This document shows positions 1 to 7,035 of a stretch of 17,790 nt of DNA, piece by piece (positions within the stretch are counted from its first letter, which is position 1; each line of letters begins with the position of its first letter). The notes beneath the pieces were generated by a model. It was not told the DNA's origin. It did not search any database and was given only the letters and a program-made list of their open reading frames with translations. Where the stretch lies: the NCBI GenBank assembly GCA_031370485.1, contig JANMQK010000294.1, forward strand, positions 1 through 17,790, written 5' to 3'. This DNA comes from JANMQK01 sp031370485 (lineage in GTDB: Bacteria > Acidobacteriota > Polarisedimenticolia > Gp22-AA2). Both the position numbers and the translations under genes were made by a program.

Positions 1-2
1 TG

Positions 3-98
3 CAATTGTCGCAGCACGCCCCGCTGCCGGTCCTGCAGGACATGGACCGGAAAGCCCTCGAACGGACGTCGTCCGTCGTCCGGGAGGAGGCGCGATGA
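3..98 (+). CDS. C-terminal fragment of the gene upstream of actF (possibly ActE)
   Basis: An open frame enters from the left edge and ends at the TGA at 96-98. That stop shares ATGA with the start of the next gene, so the two are translationally coupled. Only the last 31 residues are visible: a charged helix-like tail ending in REEAR, with no motif. In ACIII operons the gene before actF is usually actE, a mono-haem cytochrome c. That identity rests on position only, since no haem motif lies inside the window. The 5' part is missing because the window cuts it. Confidence 0.5.
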   Translation, partial: QLSQHAPLPVLQDMDRKALERTSSVVREEAR

Positions 99-1288
99 GC
101 GCGGGAGCGCCGGTGACGGCCGCCGCGTACGCGCCCCCGGATGCCCTGGGGCGGATCCGGACACGGGCCCTCGTCGTGGGTGTCGTCGCCGGAGCGATCA
201 CCGTCCTCCTGGGCCTGGCGGACCCGGCGCAGTTTTTCCGATCGTACCTGGTCGCGTACATCTACTGGCTGTCGATTGCCCTCGGCTGCTTCGCCATCGC
301 GATGCTGCACCACCTGTCGCGGGGCGTCTGGGGCCTGATGGTGCGCCGAATCCTCGAGGCGGCTTCCAGGACCCTCCCGGTCCTGGCGCTTCTCCTCCTG
401 CCGCTCCTTTTCGGCCTGGACCGGATCTACCCGTGGGCCCGGCCCGGCGCCGCGGAGCAGGGGCTGATACACGAGGGCCAGCAGGCCTACCTGAACGTGC
501 CTTTCTTCATCGGCCGCGCGCTGTTCTACCTGGCGATCTGGTGGGGCCTGGCCGCTATCCTGAACCGGCTCTCCCTCCGCCAGGATCAAAACCCCGCCCC
601 GCACCTCGCCCGCCGCATGCAGCAGGTGAGCGCCGCGGGCCTGGCCCTCTACGCCCTGACCGCCACCTTCGCCTCCATCGACTGGCTGATGTCGCTCGAT
701 CCGCGCTGGTACTCGACGATCTACGGCTTCTACTTCGTCGGCGGGCAGGCGCTGTCCGGGCTGGCGTTCATGGTCATCGTGGCGCTGTTTCTCTCCCGCC
801 GCGAGCCGATGTCGGGGGTGTTCCGGCCGGAGCATTTCCACGACTACGGAAAGCTGCTCCTGACCTTCGTCGTGCTCTGGGCCTATTTCGCGGCGTCCCA
901 GCTCATCATCGTCTGGCAGGGGAACGTCGCCCACGAGGTCACCTGGTACGAAGGCCGCCTCCTGGGGGCCTGGCGCTGGGTCTCGCTATTTCTGATCCTG
1001 CTGCACTTCGCCCTGCCGTTCGTTCTGCTACTGTCCCGCGACCTGAAGCGCAACGTGGTCCGGCTTTCCGTGGTCGCGATCCTGGTGCTGGCGATGCGCT
1101 GGGTGGATCTCTTCTGGCTCGCGGCCCCGGCGTTTTATCCCGACCACGTGGCGCTGCACTGGCTCGACCTGGCGGCACCGGTGGCGCTGGGAGGCATCTG
1201 GATCGGGGTATTCGCGGGAGAGCTCGGCCGGCGGCCGCTACTCCCGGTCGGCGACCCGTTCCTCAAGGAGGCGCTCGGCCATGGCTGA
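95..1288 (+). CDS. actF: Alternative complex III membrane subunit ActF (quinol:cytochrome c oxidoreductase, quinone-binding subunit 2)
   Basis: This 397-residue integral membrane protein has about ten hydrophobic segments. It resembles the ActF/NrfD-like subunits of ACIII, which oxidise quinol at the cytoplasmic membrane and pass electrons to cytochrome c or directly to an oxidase. The middle of the protein carries the family-like stretch DWLMSLDPRWYSTIYG (about residues 200-215), followed by a W-rich helix with WQGN and a WYEGR loop. The ATG at 95 follows GGGAGGAGG with good spacing and overlaps the previous stop as ATGA. The gene lies just upstream of sco and the cox genes, the usual place for ACIII genes. 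The family call is firm. The quinone-binding role comes from the family and is not read from residues here. No actG follows. Confidence 0.85.
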   Translation: MSAGAPVTAAAYAPPDALGRIRTRALVVGVVAGAITVLLGLADPAQFFRSYLVAYIYWLSIALGCFAIAMLHHLSRGVWGLMVRRILEAASRTLPVLALLLLPLLFGLDRIYPWARPGAAEQGLIHEGQQAYLNVPFFIGRALFYLAIWWGLAAILNRLSLRQDQNPAPHLARRMQQVSAAGLALYALTATFASIDWLMSLDPRWYSTIYGFYFVGGQALSGLAFMVIVALFLSRREPMSGVFRPEHFHDYGKLLLTFVVLWAYFAASQLIIVWQGNVAHEVTWYEGRLLGAWRWVSLFLILLHFALPFVLLLSRDLKRNVVRLSVVAILVLAMRWVDLFWLAAPAFYPDHVALHWLDLAAPVALGGIWIGVFAGELGRRPLLPVGDPFLKEALGHG

Positions 1289-1733
1289 GACGCGCGTTCC
1301 AGGCCCGCCCGGCGGCGCGACGCCGCCCGGGTTCGACCGCGAGCTCGACGTGCGCGGCATCGGCGCTTTCGGCATCGGGCTGACGATCGTCATGATCGTC
1401 CTGATGGGGGTCGTATGGCTGCTACTTGGGCGCTTCCGCCAGGTCCAGGTGGCGCGCGATCCCGCGCCGTCCCCGCTCGCCGAGGCCAATCTGCCGACCC
1501 TGCCTCCGGAGCCGCGCCTGCAGGCTTCGGAGACCGACGACATGGTCCTCCTGCGCCGCAGGGAGGACGACACCCTGAACACCTACGGCTGGGTCGATCG
1601 CGGCGCGGGCATCGGGCGGATCCCGATCGGCCGCGCGATGGCGATCCTCGAGAAGAGCGGGCTCCCGTCTTCGCCACCCGGGCCGCCTCCGTCGCCCGCG
1701 CCGCGGCCCTCCCGGCAGGGGAGAAAGCGGTGA
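1281..1733 (+). CDS. Single-helix membrane protein of the ACIII-oxidase operon, function unknown
   Basis: The protein has 150 residues. It has a short Pro/Gly-rich N-terminus and one strongly hydrophobic helix at about residues 27-50, followed by a charged region. A compact motif at about 99-124 contains LNTYGWVD and then RIPIGRAM. A Pro/Arg-rich tail closes it. The ATG overlaps the end of actF by 8 nt and has AAGGAGG nine bases upstream. The stop overlaps the sco start as GTGA. From memory, similar small proteins sit between ACIII and oxidase genes in other bacteria, but I know no assigned function. Its predicted topology puts the motif domain on one side of the membrane, which would suit an assembly factor or an accessory subunit joining ACIII and oxidase. 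That role is inference. Confidence 0.75.
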   Translation: MAETRVPGPPGGATPPGFDRELDVRGIGAFGIGLTIVMIVLMGVVWLLLGRFRQVQVARDPAPSPLAEANLPTLPPEPRLQASETDDMVLLRRREDDTLNTYGWVDRGAGIGRIPIGRAMAILEKSGLPSSPPGPPPSPAPRPSRQGRKR

Positions 1734-2542
1734 GCCGCCGGGTGCTTTGGCGCGCGCTCGCCGCGTTCCTGGGGCTGGCCGTGATGGCGGCCGAACCGGT
1801 TTCGCCGATCCGGGACATCGGCTTCGACCAGAAGCTCGGCGGGCAGGTGCCTCTCGACCTCGAGTTCAAGGACGAGTCGGGGAAGGTCGTCCGCCTCGGA
1901 GACTATGTCCACGACAAGCCGGTCGTCCTGTCGCTCGCCTATTACGACTGCCCGATGCTGTGCGGCATGGCGCTCCAGGGCCTGGCCGCCTCGCTGAAAA
2001 CGATCGCCTTTTCGGCCGGGAACGAGTTCCGGGTGCTGACCGTCAGCTTCGACCCGAGGGAGACCCCCGCACTGGCGCGCGAAAAGAAGCCGGGCTTCCT
2101 CGCTTCGTACGGCCGGCCGGGGGCGGAGGAGGGATGGCGCTTTTTGACCGGTGACGCCGAGTCCATCCGGCGCCTGACGGACGCCGTGGGCTTTCGTTAC
2201 GCCTGGGACGAGGAGCAAAAACAGTTCGCGCACGCTACGGGCATCGTCGTGCTGACCCCCCAGGGCCGGATCGCCCGCTACTTCTTCGGCATCGAGTACC
2301 CGGCCCGCGATCTGCGGCTCGGGCTGATCGAGGCGGCCGGCGGCGGGATCGGCGGCCTCACCGACCAGCTGCTTCTCCTTTGCTACCACTACGACCCCAA
2401 GACGGGCCGCTACAGCGCCGTCGCGCTGGGCTCGGTGCGCGTTGCCGGGGGACTTACCGTCCTCGCCCTCGGGGCGTTCATCGTCATCATGGTCCGCCGG
2501 GAGCGGCGGCGTGCCCGCCCCGGCGGGGCGGGGGTCTCGTAG
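1730..2542 (+). CDS. sco: Sco1/SenC/PrrC-family copper chaperone for cytochrome c oxidase
   Basis: This is a 270-residue membrane-anchored thioredoxin-fold protein. The GTG start at 1730 is chosen because it couples to the previous stop (GTGA). It also gives an N-terminal hydrophobic signal segment (residues about 5-21) directly before the mature domain; an in-frame ATG at 1415 would add an unlikely 105-residue extension. The copper site is visible as CPMLC (Cys74, Cys78) plus the distal His168 in QFAHATG. The TVSFDPRE segment at about 104-111 is typical. A second hydrophobic helix at about 234-257, followed by arginines, suggests a C-terminal membrane anchor. Known family role: delivery of copper to, or thiol reduction of, the CuA site of subunit II, which is encoded two bases downstream. 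Confidence 0.93.
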   Translation: MSRRVLWRALAAFLGLAVMAAEPVSPIRDIGFDQKLGGQVPLDLEFKDESGKVVRLGDYVHDKPVVLSLAYYDCPMLCGMALQGLAASLKTIAFSAGNEFRVLTVSFDPRETPALAREKKPGFLASYGRPGAEEGWRFLTGDAESIRRLTDAVGFRYAWDEEQKQFAHATGIVVLTPQGRIARYFFGIEYPARDLRLGLIEAAGGGIGGLTDQLLLLCYHYDPKTGRYSAVALGSVRVAGGLTVLALGAFIVIMVRRERRRARPGGAGVS

Positions 2543-2544
2543 AG

Positions 2545-3549
2545 ATGTTTCCCCAGGCCCCGCTTTTTCCGGAGAAGGCCGCCACGATCGCGTGGCAGAT
2601 CGATCACCTGTTTCTCTTCGCGCTGGGCGGGTCGGTGTTCTTCTCGCTGCTGATCGCCGGGCTCATCGTCTACCTGGGAATCCGCTATCGGCGCCGCCAC
2701 CCGGAGGAGGTGGGCGAGGCCTTGGATGACGAGTCGGCGGGTGCCCGGGCCCTCGAGCTCGCCTGGTCGGTCATCCCTCTCGTGATCCTCATGTTCATGT
2801 TCGTCTGGGGCGCGAAGGTCTATTTCTACGCCGCGCGGCCCCCGGCGGACGCGGTGCAGTTTTATGTCGTCGGCAAGCAGTGGATGTGGAAGATCCAGCA
2901 CCCGGAGGGGAACCGCGAGATCAACGAGCTGCATGTTCCCATCGGCATCCCGATCAAGCTGACGATGACCAGCGAGGACGTGATCCACTCGTTCTTCATC
3001 CCGGCATTCCGGATCAAGGCGGACGTGCTCCCCGGCCGTTACACGACGCTGTGGTTCAAGGCCGACAAGGTCGGCCGGTTTCATCTTTTCTGCTCCCAGT
3101 ATTGCGGGGCGGAGCACTCGCGGATGGGAGGCTGGGTCACGGTGATGGAGCCGCATGATTACCAGGCGTGGCTGGCCGGGGCGGGGCAGGCGGTGCTGGC
3201 CTCGGGGGAGGAGCTTTTCAGCGCCAAGGGCTGCAACACCTGCCATCGCCCGGACACGGCGTCCCGGGGGCCCCTGCTGGCGGGGCTTTTCGGCCGGAAG
3301 GTTCGGCTGACCGACGGCCGCACGCTGGTGGCGGACGAGGGGTACATCCGCGAGTCGATAATGCTGCCGGCGGCGAAGGTCGTGGCCGGGTACCAGCCGA
3401 TCATGCCCACGTTCAAGGATCAGCTGAGCGAGGACGATCTGATCCAGCTCATCAAGTATGTCAAGGGACTGAAGGCCCCGGAGGCGGCTTCGGGGATTGC
3501 GGCGCCGGCGGCCCGCCAGAGAGCGTCGGCGCGGGGCGGGACACGATGA
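2545..3549 (+). CDS. coxB: Cytochrome c oxidase subunit II with fused C-terminal cytochrome c (caa3 type)
   Basis: The protein has 334 residues: two transmembrane helices (about 22-46 and 72-95), a cupredoxin CuA domain and a class I cytochrome c domain. CuA ligands are visible as His148 (DVIHSF), Cys183, Cys187, His191 and Met194 in CSQYCGAEHSRM. The residue whose carbonyl binds copper is Gln185 instead of the Glu seen in mitochondrial-type enzymes. The haem site is CNTCH (230-234), with Met287 (PIMPTF) as the likely axial ligand. The ATG at 2545 lies two bases after the sco stop. The fused haem c would replace or supplement soluble cytochrome c and could take electrons directly from ACIII. 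A disordered Ala/Arg tail ends the protein, and the stop overlaps the coxA start (ATGA). Confidence 0.96.
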   Translation: MFPQAPLFPEKAATIAWQIDHLFLFALGGSVFFSLLIAGLIVYLGIRYRRRHPEEVGEALDDESAGARALELAWSVIPLVILMFMFVWGAKVYFYAARPPADAVQFYVVGKQWMWKIQHPEGNREINELHVPIGIPIKLTMTSEDVIHSFFIPAFRIKADVLPGRYTTLWFKADKVGRFHLFCSQYCGAEHSRMGGWVTVMEPHDYQAWLAGAGQAVLASGEELFSAKGCNTCHRPDTASRGPLLAGLFGRKVRLTDGRTLVADEGYIRESIMLPAAKVVAGYQPIMPTFKDQLSEDDLIQLIKYVKGLKAPEAASGIAAPAARQRASARGGTR

Positions 3550-5180
3550 CGACGGCCACGGAGCAGGCGGGGGAGACCCCGCGGACCCACTACCTCAACG
3601 TCAACTACGGCATCCGATCCTGGCTGCTGACCACGGACCACAAGCGCATCGGGATCCTCTACCTGATCTCGGTGACGCTCTTCTTCGCCCTGGGCGGGGT
3701 GATGGCCGTCCTCATCCGTCTCGAGCTGGCGACCCCCCAGGGGGATCTGTTCCAGGCGGATCAATACAACAGATTGTTCACCATGCACGGCATATTAATG
3801 ATCTTCTTCTTCCTCATACCCTCGATCCCGGCGGTCCTGGGGAACTTCCTCGTCCCGATCATGATCGGCGCGCGTGACCTGGCCTTTCCCAGACTGAACC
3901 TTTTGAGCTGGTACATCTTCAACATCGGCGGGCTGTTCACCTTCTGGGCGCTTCTCCACGGCGGGGTCGACACCGGCTGGACGTTCTACACGCCCTACAG
4001 CTCGACCTACTCGGGGACGCACGTCATCGCGGTGGCGCTCGGGATCTTCATCGCCGGGTTCTCCTCCATCCTGACGGGTCTCAATTTCGTCGTGACGATC
4101 CACCGCATGCGGGCCCCGGGCCTGACCTGGTTCCGGCTGCCGCTTTTCATCTGGTCGATGTACGCCACGAGCCTGATTTTCATCCTGGGAACACCGGTGC
4201 TCGCGGTCACGCTCCTGCTCCTCGGGGCCGAACGTCTGTTCCACATCGGTATCTTCGACCCCGCCATCGGCGGGGACCCGCTTCTGTTCCAGCACCTGTT
4301 CTGGTTCTACTCGCACCCGGCGGTCTACATCATGGTCCTGCCCGCGATGGGGGTGGTCAGCGAGATCATCCCGGCGTTCGCCCGGAAGAAAATTTTCGGC
4401 TACCGGTTCATCGCCTATGCCAGCGTGGCGCTGGCGGTCCTCGGGTTCCTCGTCTGGGGGCACCACATGTTCGTCGCCGGGCAGTCGATCTACGCCGCAA
4501 CCGTCTTCTCGGTGCTCTCGATGCTGGTCGCGGTGCCGTCGGCCGTCAAGGTGTTCAACTGGACCGCGACGCTCTACAAGGGATCGATCTCCTGGGAAAC
4601 GCCGATGCTCTACGTGCTGGGCTTCATCGGGCTGTTCACGATGGGGGGGCTCACCGGAGTGATGCTGGCTACTCTCGGCATCGACCTGCACGTCCACGAC
4701 ACCTACTTCATCGTGGCCCACTTCCACTACATCATGGTAGGCGGCGCGATCATGGGATACCTCGGAGGGTTGCACTACTGGTGGCCGAAAATCACCGGGA
4801 AGCTCTACCCGAAGGTCTGGTCCCGGATCGCGGCCGTGGTGGTCTTCATCGGGTTCAACGTGACCTTCTTCCCCCAGTTCATCCTGGGCTACCTGGGCAT
4901 GCCGCGCCGCTACCACAGCTACCCGCCCGAGTTCCAGGTTCTCAACGTCATGTCCTCGGCGGGGGCGACGATTCTGGGGGTCGGCTACGTCATCCCCCTC
5001 ATCTACTTCTTCTGGTCGATGCGCTACGGGAAGGACGCCGCCTCGAACCCCTGGGGTGCCGTCGGCCTCGAATGGGAGACCACCTCCCCGCCGCCGACCG
5101 ACAACTTCGAAACGACCCCCGTGGTCACGAGCGAGCCGTACCATTACACGCGGCCCGCGGAGGCGCCAGGTGTCCTCTGA
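3546..5180 (+). CDS. coxA: Cytochrome c oxidase subunit I, A2-type haem-copper oxidase (caa3)
   Basis: This 544-residue catalytic subunit has about 12 transmembrane helices. It reduces O2 to water and pumps protons. Visible ligands are His81 (TMHG) and His394 for the low-spin haem, His392 for the high-spin haem, and His257, His306 and His307 for CuB. Tyr261 in HPAVY is the usual cross-linked tyrosine. Asp111 in GARDLAFP matches the D-channel entrance, and Lys335 matches the K-channel lysine. The helix VI motif is YSHPAVY rather than GHPEVY, so the D-channel glutamate is replaced by the Tyr-Ser pair that defines A2-type oxidases, as in Rhodothermus and Thermus caa3. The ATG at 3546 overlaps the coxB stop. 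An upstream in-frame extension was rejected because it lies inside coxB. Confidence 0.97.
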   Translation: MTTATEQAGETPRTHYLNVNYGIRSWLLTTDHKRIGILYLISVTLFFALGGVMAVLIRLELATPQGDLFQADQYNRLFTMHGILMIFFFLIPSIPAVLGNFLVPIMIGARDLAFPRLNLLSWYIFNIGGLFTFWALLHGGVDTGWTFYTPYSSTYSGTHVIAVALGIFIAGFSSILTGLNFVVTIHRMRAPGLTWFRLPLFIWSMYATSLIFILGTPVLAVTLLLLGAERLFHIGIFDPAIGGDPLLFQHLFWFYSHPAVYIMVLPAMGVVSEIIPAFARKKIFGYRFIAYASVALAVLGFLVWGHHMFVAGQSIYAATVFSVLSMLVAVPSAVKVFNWTATLYKGSISWETPMLYVLGFIGLFTMGGLTGVMLATLGIDLHVHDTYFIVAHFHYIMVGGAIMGYLGGLHYWWPKITGKLYPKVWSRIAAVVVFIGFNVTFFPQFILGYLGMPRRYHSYPPEFQVLNVMSSAGATILGVGYVIPLIYFFWSMRYGKDAASNPWGAVGLEWETTSPPPTDNFETTPVVTSEPYHYTRPAEAPGVL

Positions 5181-5820
5181 CGCGATCTCCCTTCCGGCGC
5201 ACCAGTTCGACAGCCTCGAGCAGCAGCGCGAGGTGGCGTCGCTGGGGATGTGGGTGTTCCTGGCCACCGAGATCATGTTCTTCGGGGGGCTGTTCGCCGC
5301 CTATACGATTTACCGTGTCTCGTACCCCCTGGCGTTCATCGCCGCCAGCCGGCAGCTCGACGTCACGCTGGGCACGCTCAACACCGCCGTCCTGATCCTG
5401 AGCAGCCTGACGATGGCGCTCGCCGTGCGCGGGGCGCAGCAGGGGAAGAGGGCCCCGATGCTCGCCTTCCTTCCGCTGACCATGATCCTCGGGGCGGTGT
5501 TTCTCGGGGTCAAGGCGTTCGAGTACCACCACAAATGGGTTGAGCACCTCGTGCCCGGCGCCGGGTTCCTGCTGCCCGGGGCCGACGCGCGCCACGCGCA
5601 GATGTTCTTCTGCCTCTATTTCGCGATGACGGGGCTGCACGCGCTGCACATGATCATCGGCCTGGGCATTCTCACGGTCATGCTCGCGATGGCGTGGCGC
5701 GGCAGGTTCACCTCCACGTATCACAATCCCATGGAGGTCTCGGGGCTCTACTGGCATTTCGTGGACATCGTCTGGATCTTCCTTTTCCCGCTCCTGTACC
5801 TCGTGGGGCGCCACGGCTGA
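5170..5820 (+). CDS. coxC: Cytochrome c oxidase subunit III
   Basis: This 216-residue membrane protein has about five hydrophobic helices. The N-terminal part has GMWVFLATEIMFFGG, and the last helix has YWHFVDIVWIFLFPLLY; both are hallmarks of subunit III of haem-copper oxidases. It lacks the first two helices of the seven-helix mitochondrial form, as is usual for bacterial caa3/bo3 subunit III of about 200 residues. The GTG at 5170 is preferred: it gives the normal N-terminus and overlaps the coxA stop by 11 nt, with GGAG a few bases upstream. An in-frame ATG at 5056 would add 38 residues translated from coxA coding sequence. Subunit III stabilises subunit I and its proton uptake. Confidence 0.95.
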   Translation: MSSDAISLPAHQFDSLEQQREVASLGMWVFLATEIMFFGGLFAAYTIYRVSYPLAFIAASRQLDVTLGTLNTAVLILSSLTMALAVRGAQQGKRAPMLAFLPLTMILGAVFLGVKAFEYHHKWVEHLVPGAGFLLPGADARHAQMFFCLYFAMTGLHALHMIIGLGILTVMLAMAWRGRFTSTYHNPMEVSGLYWHFVDIVWIFLFPLLYLVGRHG

Positions 5821-5832
5821 GAGGCGAAAGCG

Positions 5833-6132
5833 ATGTCGGTGCATGTCGTTCCGGTCAGAACCTACCTGTTGGTGTTCGCGGCGCTTCTGCTCCTGACCGC
5901 CACGACGACCTCCGTGGCGTTCGTCGATCTCGGACCGTTCAACAACTTCGCCGCCCTCGGAATCGCCGGCGTCAAGGCCGCGCTGGTCGTGCTGTATTTC
6001 ATGCACGTTCGCTACGGCACCCGGATTACACCGCTCGTCCTGGCCGCGTCGGCGTTCTGGCTCCTCCTGCTGATCGGCCTGAGTCTCGCCGACTACGCCA
6101 CGCGCGGGTGGCTCGGCGTGCCCGGAAAATAG
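5833..6132 (+). CDS. coxD: Cytochrome c oxidase subunit IV (prokaryotic CoxD/CyoD-like)
   Basis: This small protein of 99 residues has three predicted membrane helices: about 10-31, 39-58 and 65-90. The family feature is the second helix, which carries the buried lysine in GVKAALVVLYFMHVRY. The ATG follows GAGAGGCGAAAG, 12 nt after coxC. It is the last gene of the oxidase operon, and no U-tract terminator was found before the next promoter near 6195. Subunit IV is an accessory subunit that helps assembly and stability of bacterial haem-copper oxidases. The call rests on the helix pattern, the lysine motif and the position after coxC. Confidence 0.88.
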   Translation: MSVHVVPVRTYLLVFAALLLLTATTTSVAFVDLGPFNNFAALGIAGVKAALVVLYFMHVRYGTRITPLVLAASAFWLLLLIGLSLADYATRGWLGVPGK

Positions 6133-6192
6133 GGCGGCAGTCCCTCCTGCGCCTCTCCGTCCAAGGATTTGCGCCGAATCCGCGCCGCCGTG

Positions 6193-6201
6193 TGGTATAC
6201 T
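6193..6201 (+). promoter_or_regulatory. Extended -10 promoter for the DUF948-ytxH pair
   Basis: The sequence TGG-TATACT carries the extended -10 TG and a five-of-six match to TATAAT. No good -35 sits at 17 bases: TTGCGC at 6169 is 21 bases away, which is too far, so extended -10 recognition is the likely mode. Transcription would start near 6208, about 75 nt before the ATG at 6282. It lies in the 149-bp gap after coxD, consistent with a separate transcription unit. Confidence 0.5.
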
Positions 6202-6281
6202 GCTGCTGACCACCACAACGGCGTGACTCTCGTGCGCGAAATCGCGGGCGATGCGTCCTCCCCAATCACGGAGTGCGCCCC

Positions 6282-6800
6282 ATGGACCAGACACTTTCCA
6301 TTCTTGCGGTTGTGCTGATCGCGCTTCTTGTAGGCGCGTCCGTGCCCGTTCTCATCCAGCTTCATTTGACGCTGAAACGGGCGCGCGAGTTCATGGATTC
6401 GACCGGCCGGCGCGCGGATCGCGCGCTGGACGAGGTGACCGAAACGTCGGCGCGGATCGGCCGGCTGGCTGCCGGGCTTGAAGTGGGCGCCGGCGACCTG
6501 CGTGTCCTGATGGAATCGCTTGGCACGCTGGGGCGATCGGCCAGGGAAGTCCAGGAAACGCTGCACGTGGCTCTTGCCGCGGGACGCGCGGTGGCGCCGG
6601 CCGTAGTGGCCGCGGCGCGCGTTCTTTTCTCGCGGACCCATGACGACGGGAAGCCGGCGGGCGAATCGGAAGGGGCCGGCGCGGAGCCGGCCGGTCCGAG
6701 GTCCGCCGTCCCGGCGCCCCCGGAGGAGCCATCACACGAAGTCAATGACAGAAACCGCAGCAATGAAAAACGAAAGGAGGTGTCGTCACATGTCGGGTGA
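6282..6800 (+). CDS. DUF948-like membrane protein with a long helical domain
   Basis: The product has 172 residues. One N-terminal transmembrane helix at about 6-27 is followed by a long amphipathic helical region (about 28-115) rich in Arg, Glu, Thr and Ala. The rest is a low-complexity tail of Gly, Ala, Pro and Glu that is probably disordered. This layout matches the DUF948 group of general-stress or envelope proteins, of unknown biochemical role. The ATG at 6282 is chosen because GGAG ends nine bases upstream; a GTG three codons earlier is possible but badly spaced. The end overlaps the ytxH start by 11 nt. DUF948 and YtxH proteins are often neighbours, which supports the family call. Confidence 0.7.
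   Translation: MDQTLSILAVVLIALLVGASVPVLIQLHLTLKRAREFMDSTGRRADRALDEVTETSARIGRLAAGLEVGAGDLRVLMESLGTLGRSAREVQETLHVALAAGRAVAPAVVAAARVLFSRTHDDGKPAGESEGAGAEPAGPRSAVPAPPEEPSHEVNDRNRSNEKRKEVSSHVG
6773..6782 (+). promoter_or_regulatory. Near-perfect Shine-Dalgarno sequence of ytxH
   Basis: AAAGGAGGTG matches the anti-SD of 16S rRNA over nine consecutive bases and ends seven bases before the ATG at 6790. It lies inside the last codons of the upstream gene and fixes the ytxH start. It is clearly stronger than the other ribosome sites in the window and predicts high YtxH output. Confidence 0.85.
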
Positions 6801-7035
6801 GACAATGAACAGCAACGGAGGCAATGTGCTATTGGCGTTTCTGACGGGCGCCGCGGCAGGCGCGGTCATCGCCCTGCTCACAGCGCCGCAGAGCGGTCGC
6901 GAGACCCGGGAGCGGCTCCGCGACGCGACACGCGCCGCAGGGGACAAGTTCACGAAGGTGCCCGGGGCCGTGCGCGAAGCCTACGAGAAGGGCTCGGACA
7001 TGGCGAAAGAGAGCTTCAGCCAGGCGATGAAGTAG
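6790..7035 (+). CDS. YtxH-domain protein
   Basis: This 81-residue protein has an N-terminal glycine/alanine-rich membrane segment (about 13-31), then the family signature LTAPQSGRETR (about 30-40) and an amphipathic lysine-rich helical tail. YtxH proteins are small stress-linked membrane proteins of unknown biochemical function. The start at 6790 is set by the very strong SD. Longer in-frame starts upstream fall inside the previous gene and are rejected. A weaker alternative ATG lies five codons in. The last 20 nt overlap the end of the convergent amidohydrolase gene. Confidence 0.82.
   Translation: MSGETMNSNGGNVLLAFLTGAAAGAVIALLTAPQSGRETRERLRDATRAAGDKFTKVPGAVREAYEKGSDMAKESFSQAMK

Noticed and set aside
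3795..5276. 493-codon open frame antisense to coxA/coxC
   Set aside because: The translation is low-complexity, rich in Asp, Glu, Arg, His and Pro, as expected from the opposite strand of a GC-rich membrane gene. The sense strand encodes a complete CoxA with all ligands.
6133..6192. Terminator after coxD (GGATT/AATCC repeat near 6165-6181)
   Set aside because: The stem is only five base pairs with no U tract, too weak to support.
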